The notes beneath the pieces are model-generated. The model made no database searches and had not been told where the DNA came from. It saw only the letters and a list, made by a program, of their open reading frames with translations. Position numbers and translations under genes: made by a program. DNA of 64,000 nucleotides from Pseudomonas oryzihabitans NBRC 102199 (GTDB lineage: Bacteria; Pseudomonadota; Gammaproteobacteria; Pseudomonadales; Pseudomonadaceae). Location: NCBI RefSeq assembly GCF_000730625.1, contig NZ_BBIT01000009.1, positions 434,001 to 498,000 of the forward strand, read 5' to 3'. This document shows positions 57,937 through 64,000 of this stretch, one piece after another. Each line of letters opens with the position of its first letter. Within the stretch, counting starts at the first letter, position 1.

Positions 57937-59190
57937 ATGAGGGAATCAGGTACCGAGTTGTTGGAGGTGGTTGGCCTGGATACCGGCAACCTGAGCAGCC
58001 AGGGCTGCATCGACAAGGTGCTGCACGCGCTGCGCATCCACCTGGACATGGACGTGGCCTTTCTTGCCGAATTTCGCCAGCAGGATCGAGTCTTTCGCAA
58101 CGTCGATGCGGCGCCCGATGCGCCGCTCAAGGCCGGCGATGCCCTGCCGCTCAGCCAGGGCTATTGTCAGCAGGTGGTGACCGGCCACCTGCCCGAACTC
58201 ATCCCCGACACCCGCGCCGTCGGCGCTACCCGGCTGATCCCGGAAACCCGCAGCGTGCCCATCGGCGCTCACGTCAGCGTGCCGGTGCGGCTCAGCGATG
58301 GCGAACTCTATGGCACCTTCTGCTGCTTCAAGTACCAGCCCGATCCGACCCTGAGTCCCCGTGACCTGGAGTTGGTGCGGACCTTTGCCGAACTGGTGGC
58401 CGATCGCCTCAGCCTGGACGTCTCCAGTCGCCGCGGCCAGGTGGAGATGCGCGAGCGCATCCAGGGCGCGGTGGCCGCCCACCAGCCGAGCATCGTCTAC
58501 CAGCCGATCTATCACCTGGCGGATCTGCGCATCGCTGGCTGGGAGTCGCTGTCGCGCTTCCACTGCCCGCCGCAGCGCAGCCCGGACCTGTGGTTTTCCG
58601 AAGCCAGCGCCATCGGTCTGGGGGACGAGCTCGAAGAATGCGCCATGCGCTTCGCCCTGCAGGGGCTGCAGAGTCTGCCCGACGACAGCTACCTGACCAT
58701 GAACTGTTCGCCGCAGACCATCCTGGGCGGGCGCCTGCCAGCGCTGCTGGCCGGCAATCCTCCCGGACGCCTGGTGCTGGAAATCACCGAACATGCCGAG
58801 GTCGACGACTACGACGCCCTGCATGCCCAGCTGCAACCGCTGCGGGCCCAGGGCGTGCGCCTGGCCATCGACGATGCCGGCGCCGGCTATTCGAGTCTGA
58901 GGCACATCCTTCGACTGCGGCCGGACATGATCAAGCTGGACATGAGCCTGGTGCGCGACATCGATCGCGACGCCGAACGCCGGGCGCTGGCCTCGGCGAT
59001 CATCGCCTTCGCCCGCGAGACCCACAAGGAGGTGATCGCCGAGGGGGTGGAAACCCTCGCCGAGCTGGAAGCGCTCAAGGCGCTGCAGGTGGACAAGGTG
59101 CAGGGCAACCTGCTGAGTCGCCCGCTGCCGCGCGACGACGCCCTGCGCCTGCCCCGGCAGCGCCAGCTGGAAGGCCAGGCGGACCGCTGA
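57937..59190 (+). CDS. GAF-EAL c-di-GMP phosphodiesterase
   Basis: 417 aa. An N-terminal GAF domain (VAFLAEFRQQDRVFRNVDAA; VPVRLSDGELYGTFCCFKYQ) is joined directly to an EAL domain that keeps the catalytic residues: WESLSRF (EAL reads ESL, keeping the Glu), MNCSPQ, LVLEITE, AIDDAGAGYSSL, MIKLDMSL, AEGVET and VQGNLLSRP. No GGDEF domain. Predicted phosphodiesterase. It has GGGAGTGAGG before the ATG and lies 83 bp after the upstream EAL gene, possibly in the same transcript. Confidence 0.9.
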   Translation: MRESGTELLEVVGLDTGNLSSQGCIDKVLHALRIHLDMDVAFLAEFRQQDRVFRNVDAAPDAPLKAGDALPLSQGYCQQVVTGHLPELIPDTRAVGATRLIPETRSVPIGAHVSVPVRLSDGELYGTFCCFKYQPDPTLSPRDLELVRTFAELVADRLSLDVSSRRGQVEMRERIQGAVAAHQPSIVYQPIYHLADLRIAGWESLSRFHCPPQRSPDLWFSEASAIGLGDELEECAMRFALQGLQSLPDDSYLTMNCSPQTILGGRLPALLAGNPPGRLVLEITEHAEVDDYDALHAQLQPLRAQGVRLAIDDAGAGYSSLRHILRLRPDMIKLDMSLVRDIDRDAERRALASAIIAFARETHKEVIAEGVETLAELEALKALQVDKVQGNLLSRPLPRDDALRLPRQRQLEGQADR

Positions 59191-59212
59191 ACCGGGAAGG
59201 ATCGGCGGCCAT

Positions 59213-59239
59213 TCAAGTCGTCGATCCTTTGGCCGATAC
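59213..59239 (+). promoter_or_regulatory. Sigma-28 (FliA)-like promoter upstream of the REC-REC-GGEEF gene
   Basis: TCAA (59213-59216), 15 nt, then GCCGATAC (59232-59239). One mismatch in the -35 and one in the last position of the -10 from the flagellar consensus. It ends about 70 bp before the gene at 59312. It is the second such site in this three-gene cluster. Confidence 0.65.
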
Positions 59240-59311
59240 GCAGAGGCGAATGATCCCTTCCTCTGACGCCAGAACTATTCTCGGCCGATCTTTGCCCTGC
59301 AGGAGTTACCG

Positions 59312-60559
59312 GTGCGCTCCATCCTGGTCATCGAAGACAGCCCCATGGTCCTCAAGATTCTGGCGCACCTCTTTCGTCAGCAGCGTGACTTCGAGCCGGT
59401 ATTCTGCGCCACCCTGGCCGAAGCCGAGCTGATGCTGGAAACCTCGGCCAATCTGTTCTTCGCCGCCCTGGTGGACCTCAACCTGCCCGATGCGCCCAAT
59501 GGCGAAAGCGTCGATCTGGTGCTGCGCTATCGTCTGCCCTGCATCGTCCTCAGCGGTTCCTACGACGAGCGCCGGCGCGACGACCTGCTCACCAAGGGCG
59601 TGGTCGACTATGTGCTCAAGGAAAGCCAGTACTCCTACGAATTCGCCTTCCGGCTGCTGCGGCGGCTGGACAGCAATACCGCGGTCAAGATCCTCATCGC
59701 CGAGGACTCCGACGCCACCCGCAACTACATCCGCCATGTGCTGACGCCCCACCGCTACCAGCTGCTGGACGCCTGCGACGGCAACGAGGCCCTGCGCCTG
59801 CTGCAAGAGCAGCCGGACATCGACCTGCTGGTGGTGGACCACAGCATGCCCGGCCTCAGCGGCTTCGAACTGGTGCAGATGTTGCGGCAGAAGCTGCGCC
59901 GCCACGACCTCAGCATCATCGGCCTGTCGGCCGACGAAAAGGGTTCGCTCAGCGCCAAGTTCATCAAGCAGGGGGCCGACGACTTCTTGCGCAAGCCCTT
60001 CTGCCCCGAGGAGCTCAACTGTCGCGTGGTCTCGACCCTGGAACGGCGGGATCTCATGCGCGCCCTCACCCACGCCGCCCAGTACGATTCCCTCACCGGG
60101 CTGCGCAACAGGCGCGCCTTCCAGGATCAGGCCCAGGAGCTGTTCCGCCAGGCCGAACGCGAGGGCCATTCGCTGAGCGTGGCCATGCTCGACCTGGATC
60201 ACTTCAAGCGTATCAACGACGAACACGGCCATGCCAGCGGCGACAGTGCCCTGGTGGTCTTCGCCCAGGCCTTGGCCCGGACCCTGCCTCAGGATCTCAC
60301 CGGTCGCCTGGGCGGCGAGGAATTCGCCCTGGTCAGCCGGATGCCACCGGAGCAGCTGCTGCAAGCGCTGGACCTGCTGCGCCGCTACTGCCACGCCCAG
60401 AGCTATGCCCCCGGCGCCCCGCCGCTGTCGTTCAGCGCCGGCGTCTTCAGCGGCCTCGCCGACGACCTCGAAGGCTTTCTCCACGAAGCCGACCGGCGCC
60501 TCTATCAGGCCAAACGCCAGGGCCGCGGTCGGACCTGCCTGGTGCTCGAGGCCGACTAG
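59312..60559 (+). CDS. Response regulator with two receiver domains and an active-type GGEEF domain
   Basis: 415 aa, GTG start with AGGAG 6 bp upstream. REC1 (residues 1-115) has ILVIEDSP and the phospho-acceptor in ALVDLNLPDAP; REC2 (about 125-245) has ILIAEDSD, LVVDHSMPGLSG and the Lys in FLRKPF. The GGDEF domain (about 260-410) has DSLTGLRNRRAFQDQ, DLDHFKRINDEHGHASGD and GRLGGEEF. Diguanylate cyclase activity should depend on phosphorylation of one or both receivers. There is no RxxD inhibitory site (LPQD at that place). The partner kinase is not in the window. Confidence 0.92.
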   Translation: MRSILVIEDSPMVLKILAHLFRQQRDFEPVFCATLAEAELMLETSANLFFAALVDLNLPDAPNGESVDLVLRYRLPCIVLSGSYDERRRDDLLTKGVVDYVLKESQYSYEFAFRLLRRLDSNTAVKILIAEDSDATRNYIRHVLTPHRYQLLDACDGNEALRLLQEQPDIDLLVVDHSMPGLSGFELVQMLRQKLRRHDLSIIGLSADEKGSLSAKFIKQGADDFLRKPFCPEELNCRVVSTLERRDLMRALTHAAQYDSLTGLRNRRAFQDQAQELFRQAEREGHSLSVAMLDLDHFKRINDEHGHASGDSALVVFAQALARTLPQDLTGRLGGEEFALVSRMPPEQLLQALDLLRRYCHAQSYAPGAPPLSFSAGVFSGLADDLEGFLHEADRRLYQAKRQGRGRTCLVLEAD

Positions 60560-60612
60560 GCCCGTGCCCCGGTTGGCGCCATCCATCACAAGACATATGA
60601 TGTCATACGATT

Positions 60613-60630
60613 AACCTGCCGATGCAGGTT
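60613..60630. promoter_or_regulatory. Palindrome upstream of the SMP-30-like gene
   Basis: AACCTGCCGATGCAGGTT is a perfect palindrome with 7-bp arms, 47 bp before the start codon. A second partial dyad, ATATGATGTCATACG, lies just upstream. Likely operator for a sugar- or acid-responsive repressor encoded elsewhere. Confidence 0.5.
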
Positions 60631-60676
60631 GATCCGCATTGCCTCGTCTGAACAATAACAATCAAGGACCTGCACC

Positions 60677-61756
60677 ATGCATGACTCCCTCCCGGGCCTC
60701 GCCCGGCCATTGTCACGTCGCCAGTTGCTCCAGAGCGGCCTGGTCTGCGGCGCCGCCCTCGCCCTGCCCGGTCTCGCCCGCGCCGGGGAACCCCTGAGCC
60801 AACGCTATCCCGATCCGCTGATCGAGATCCTCGACGACCGCTTCCTCGAGTTGCGGCTGTTCAACGCCAGTGTCGAACGCCTGGCCACCGGCCTGCGCTG
60901 GGCCGAAGGCCCGGTGTGGATCGGCGATGGCAACTACCTGCTGATGAGCGACATCCCCAACAACCGCATCGTGCGCTGGGATGAGGTCAGCGGCCGGCTG
61001 GACACCTACCGCGCCCAGTCGAATTTCGCCAACGGCCTGACCCGTGATCGCCAGGGTCGGCTGATCGCCTGTGAAGGCTCCACCACTCACGGCCTCGGGC
61101 GGCGGGTCACCCGCACCGAGCACGATGGGCGTATCACGGTGCTGGCCGATAGCTTCGACGGCAAGCCGTTCAATTCGCCCAATGACGTGGTGGTCAAGCG
61201 TGACGGCTCCATCTGGTTCAGCGACCCGCCGTTCCAGGCCAACAGCGACTACGAGGGTCATAGGGTCAAGACCGAGCAACCCGATGGGGTCTATCGCATC
61301 GACGGCGAGAGCCTGGCGGTGACCCGGGTGATCGGTGATCTCAACGGCCCCAACGGCCTGGCCTTCTCGCCGGACGAAAAGCTGCTCTACGTGGTCGAGG
61401 GCCGCGCCAAGCCCAATCGCCTGGTGTGGGCCTATACGGTAAGGGACGACGGCAGCCTGGGCGAGCGCCACAAGCACATCGAGGCGCTGGAATACGGCGC
61501 CCTGGACGGCATCAAGTGCGACGTGGCGGGCAATCTCTGGTGCGGCTGGGGCAGCAGTGGCGCGCCGGCGGCCAAGCCCGAGGCGCTCGATGGCGTGCGG
61601 GTCTTCGATCCCAGCGGCAAGGCGCTGGGGCACATCCACCTGCCGGAACGCTGCCCCAACCTCTGCTTTGGCGGCCCGGAAGGCAACCGCCTGTTCATGG
61701 CCGGTTCCCACTCGCTGTACAGCCTCTACGTCAACATCCGCGGTGCCGGCCTCTAG
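60677..61756 (+). CDS. SMP-30/gluconolactonase-like protein with Tat-type signal
   Basis: 359 aa. The N-terminus has a twin-arginine motif (SRRQLLQSG) and a hydrophobic stretch ending ALPGLARA, so export by the Tat system is likely. The mature protein is a six-bladed propeller of the SMP-30/gluconolaconase/LRE-like family: ATGLRWAEGPVWIGDGNYLL, FNSPNDVVVKRDGSIWFSDP, LNGPNGLAFSPDEKLLYVVE and YGALDGIKCDVAGNLWCGWG, with Glu/Asn/Asp metal ligands in place. Probably a periplasmic lactonase. It is convergent with the next gene, 3 bp away. Confidence 0.88.
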   Translation: MHDSLPGLARPLSRRQLLQSGLVCGAALALPGLARAGEPLSQRYPDPLIEILDDRFLELRLFNASVERLATGLRWAEGPVWIGDGNYLLMSDIPNNRIVRWDEVSGRLDTYRAQSNFANGLTRDRQGRLIACEGSTTHGLGRRVTRTEHDGRITVLADSFDGKPFNSPNDVVVKRDGSIWFSDPPFQANSDYEGHRVKTEQPDGVYRIDGESLAVTRVIGDLNGPNGLAFSPDEKLLYVVEGRAKPNRLVWAYTVRDDGSLGERHKHIEALEYGALDGIKCDVAGNLWCGWGSSGAPAAKPEALDGVRVFDPSGKALGHIHLPERCPNLCFGGPEGNRLFMAGSHSLYSLYVNIRGAGL

Positions 61757-61759
61757 CGG

Positions 61760-62113
61760 CTAGCGGGACTCGGGCGGCGACTGCTCGGCCAGGACGGTCA
61801 GGGAGTCGAGCACGCTGTCCAGGGCATAGGCCGCTTCGAAGCGCGCCAGATTCTGGGTGAGGTCGGCCAGGCTGGTGGTGATCCCCAGCCAGTTGCCCAG
61901 CCCGATCTGGCGCGCCGCTTCCGGCAGCGAACAACCGCCATCGCGGCGTTCCAGCCAGGCCAGCACCAGTTCCGGCGGGGTATCGGCTTCGAGGCCCAGA
62001 GTGCGCAGCAGTCGCAGGGCCTTGGCCTGTTCGCGGGGTGGCAGCCGATGGCGGGCCGTGGGAGTGGGCTGGTCGACGATCAGCGTCAACCGGGAGCCGG
62101 GGGTATCGGTCAT
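61760..62113 (-). CDS. Hypothetical protein, unrecognised
   Basis: 117 aa, preceded by GAGGTCC. No signal peptide or membrane segment. The sequence is mostly helical and Leu-rich (EQAKALRLLRTLGLEADTPP, ELVLAWLERRDGGCSLPEAA, DLTQNLARFEAAYALDSVLD). The middle ERRDGGCSLPEAARQIGLGN faintly recalls a helix-turn-helix, but this is not strong enough to call. It stands alone between two convergent or same-strand neighbours. Coding is supported by an intact frame, a ribosome-binding site and the lack of alternatives. Confidence 0.6.
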   Translation of the reverse strand: MTDTPGSRLTLIVDQPTPTARHRLPPREQAKALRLLRTLGLEADTPPELVLAWLERRDGGCSLPEAARQIGLGNWLGITTSLADLTQNLARFEAAYALDSVLDSLTVLAEQSPPESR

Positions 62114-62253
62114 CTGGACCTCTAGGGACTACACCAGAACCGTACGGCGCGAGGCCGCTTCATCGCCCCATGTTAGGCGAATAGTCTGGCCAATTGCCAT
62201 CCCCGGGCCCGACCCTCGTCACCTGGAAAACGCCGTTCGGCCCCCTGCTCCCC

Positions 62254-63390
62254 TCAGCGCGCGGCGCGGCCCCGGCAGCGCTGCCAGCGTTCCTCAACCC
62301 GCTGGGCGAACCAGGCGGTGGTGAGGGTGCGGGTGATCTTGGGACTTTCCAGGGTGATGCCCGGCAGGATGGCGCGCGGCAGGCTGCGACCGGCCTTGCG
62401 CTCGGCCAGGGCATAGACCTTGGCATAGAGATCGGTCTTGGCGAAGTCCTCGGACTCCCCCGCCTCCAGGTCGTGGCGGATGGCGATGTCGCTCATGCCC
62501 AGGGCCGGCGCCAGGCGATTGACCGCCCGCTCGGTCTCGCCCTGGGTCCGCGAACCGGGCACCACCAGATCGCCGTCCAGCGCCAGCTTCATCCCCGTGG
62601 CCCGGCTTACCGCGCTCTGGAAGGCGGCATTGCGACTGGCGTACCAGCCGGCGTTGAAATCGGCGAAGCGATACAGCGGCGTGGCATAGTCCGCCGGATA
62701 GCCCAGCAGGTGCGCGGTGCCGAAATAGAGACCGCCCCGTCGGCTGAACACCTCGTGGCGGATGGAACCCTCGCGCTCATAGGGATAGCCGCGGGCATGA
62801 GCCTCGGCGAAGTCGATGCTGACCTGCATGGGGCCGCCGGTGCGCACCGGATTGAAGCGCCCGAACAGCTGGCCTCCCAGGGGCACCATGGCGATGAAGT
62901 CCTCGAAGATCAGACTCAGCTCGCGCTCGGTTCGGGCACTGTCCAGGCGCTGGGCGTAGGTCTTGCCGGTGGGCGACCTGAGGTTGAGCGCGGTGCGCAC
63001 CAGCAGTTGAGGCACATAGGCCCGCGCCGCACGTCTGTCGATCTCTTCCCGGGCGATCCGCCCCAGCCCCGGCACCGGCGGATCGACCTGGTAGGTGGAT
63101 TCCTGCTCCGCCACCGCCAGCACGGCGCAGAGGTTGTCCGTCGAGGGCTCGAGGCCCTGGGCGCTGAAGGCGGTCTGGATATCGCTGGCCCAGCCCTGCC
63201 GATCCGCCACGCTGGTCGGCAGCAGCCGCAAGAGCTCGGCGCGCACCTCGGCCGGCGAACGGGTCGGCCCCTGGGAGCTGGGCGTCAGGCTGCAACCGGC
63301 CAGCACCAGGGCAGCGGCCAGGGCGGTCCAGCCGCGCAGTCGCGACAGGGTGGGCAAGGCGGGAACAGACGGCACGGCAGCAGCGGACAC
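62254..63390 (-). CDS. DUF1615 lipoprotein
   Basis: 378 aa, GTG start preceded by GGAG at proper spacing. The lipobox is LVLAGC near residue 33, so the mature protein is lipid-anchored. DUF1615 blocks: DRQGWASDIQTAFSAQGLEP, ENLCAVLAVAEQESTY-like NLCAVLAVAEQESTYQVDPP, GGPMQVSIDFAEAHARGYPY and LLGYPADYATPLYRFADFNA. The Glu in EQESTY and the GGPMQVS segment resemble a lysozyme-like fold, so cell-wall action is possible but unproven. It is divergent from the YeeE/YedE gene with 185 bp between. Confidence 0.85.
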   Translation of the reverse strand: MSAAAVPSVPALPTLSRLRGWTALAAALVLAGCSLTPSSQGPTRSPAEVRAELLRLLPTSVADRQGWASDIQTAFSAQGLEPSTDNLCAVLAVAEQESTYQVDPPVPGLGRIAREEIDRRAARAYVPQLLVRTALNLRSPTGKTYAQRLDSARTERELSLIFEDFIAMVPLGGQLFGRFNPVRTGGPMQVSIDFAEAHARGYPYEREGSIRHEVFSRRGGLYFGTAHLLGYPADYATPLYRFADFNAGWYASRNAAFQSAVSRATGMKLALDGDLVVPGSRTQGETERAVNRLAPALGMSDIAIRHDLEAGESEDFAKTDLYAKVYALAERKAGRSLPRAILPGITLESPKITRTLTTAWFAQRVEERWQRCRGRAAR

Positions 63391-63575
63391 GGCGACTCCA
63401 GGGAATTCCTTTGGCCGCTTTGACCACGCCCTCGGCCAAACGGCTGCCCTGAATGCTAGATAACTTCTGGCTATATCGATGTAACCCTTTCATTGAACCA
63501 GAGCTGCCGGGTGGCTGGGATTCCCAGGCAAGTCCTACTAAAATGGTCGGACTTTAGTTCGAAGCTACCGGAACC

Positions 63576-64000
63576 ATGATGCAGCAGACCTCTACGCTTT
63601 CCTCTCCTCGCCTGCCCTGGGCGGCCCTGTGGGCGACCTGCCTGCTCGCCCTGGGCATGCTCTTTCTCGGCCAGGCCGTGGGCGGCCGTCAGGCGCTCCT
63701 GCTGCTGCTCGGCAGCGCCCTGGGCCTGACCCTCTACCACGCCGCCTTCGGCTTCACCTCGGCCTGGCGGGTGTTCATCCTCGACCGCCGCGGCGCCGGC
63801 CTGCGCGCCCAGATGGTGATGCTGGCCCTGGCGGTGCTGCTGTTCTTTCCCGCCCTGGGCGCCGGCAGCCTGTTCGGCGAGGCGGTGCGCGGCAACGTCT
63901 CGCCGCTGTCCACCTCGGTGGTGGTCGGCGCCTTCCTGTTCGGCATCGGCATGCAACTGGGCGGTGGCTGCGCCTCCGGCACCCTATTCACCGCCGGCGG
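63576..64000 (+). CDS. YeeE/YedE family membrane protein (partial)
   Basis: The first 141 codons are in the window; the gene continues past the right edge. It begins MMQQTSTLSS; two ATGs in tandem (63576 and 63579) are possible starts. Three or four hydrophobic helices are visible (WAALWATCLLALGMLFLGQA; ALLLLLGSALGLTLYHAAFG; MVMLALAVLLFFPALGAG), followed by IGMQLGGGCASGTLFTAGG, the signature Cys-containing motif of the YeeE/YedE (thiosulfate/sulfur transport) family. Confidence 0.9.
   Translation, partial: MMQQTSTLSSPRLPWAALWATCLLALGMLFLGQAVGGRQALLLLLGSALGLTLYHAAFGFTSAWRVFILDRRGAGLRAQMVMLALAVLLFFPALGAGSLFGEAVRGNVSPLSTSVVVGAFLFGIGMQLGGGCASGTLFTAG

Noticed and set aside
59284-59291. Third sigma-28 promoter with GCCGATCT before the REC-REC-GGEEF gene
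   Set aside because: The -10-like sequence has no TAAA-like element at the required 15-nt spacing (GACG is there).

Overview
The window is GC-rich chromosomal DNA from a gamma-proteobacterium, almost certainly Pseudomonas. The roxR-roxS-SIMPL-dpp block keeps the order known around PA4493-PA4506 of P. aeruginosa, and the BraCDEFG, ArgR, SelB, AcsA and PhhB products read as Pseudomonas types. A yellow-pigmented lineage such as P. oryzihabitans/psychrotolerans is a guess, not shown. I see no prophage, insertion sequence, CRISPR array or rRNA. One tRNA is present, selenocysteine tRNA.

Layout. 1-3.3 kb: start of an ABC exporter (cut by the edge), the redox two-component pair RoxSR, and a periplasmic SIMPL protein. 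3.5-12.7 kb: a complete dipeptide import system (two binding proteins, an OprD-type porin, DppBCDF), with hairpins between cistrons that could set their relative levels. 12.7-18 kb: small housekeeping and envelope genes (GNAT, membrane-anchored XRE regulator, DUF3298, MazG-like, CmoM, two DUF4136 lipoproteins) separated by intergenic hairpin repeats. 18.1-20.7 kb: a CHASE4-PAS-GGDEF-EAL protein with a decayed EAL domain. 21.0-21.4 kb: a 119-bp tandem repeat.

21.4-28.9 kb is the richest region. nirBD and a nitrate reductase fused to a CysJ-like diflavin reductase are transcribed divergently from a 581-bp control region. That region carries two sigma-54 promoters facing outward, an NtrC-like dyad between them, and in each leader a two-hairpin ANTAR (NasT-type) element whose second hairpin overlaps an intrinsic terminator. 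This reads as two-layer control: nitrogen limitation through NtrC, and nitrate/nitrite through NasT antitermination.

28.9-35.2 kb: a TetR repressor and its divergent dehydrogenase with two identical-arm operators, tRNA-Sec/selB (without selA), a LysR/aldo-keto reductase pair, and a DUF2288 gene. 35.3-40.3 kb: the branched-chain amino acid operon braCDEFG. 40.3-55.9 kb: intergenic repeats, LysR/SDR pair, a second CHASE4-PAS-GGDEF-EAL paralogue, ArgR, acsA/phhB, several small enzymes, a BrnTA toxin-antitoxin pair whose toxin may be leaderless, a racemase, a leucine-rich-repeat protein kinase and a haloacid dehalogenase.

55.9-60.6 kb: three consecutive cyclic-di-GMP genes (GAF-EAL with a dead GGDEF, GAF-EAL, REC-REC-GGEEF). 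Two of them have close matches to flagellar sigma-28 promoters, which would link c-di-GMP turnover to flagellar gene expression. 60.6-64 kb: a Tat-exported SMP-30-like lactonase, an unrecognised small protein, a DUF1615 lipoprotein, and the start of a YeeE/YedE transporter cut by the right edge.
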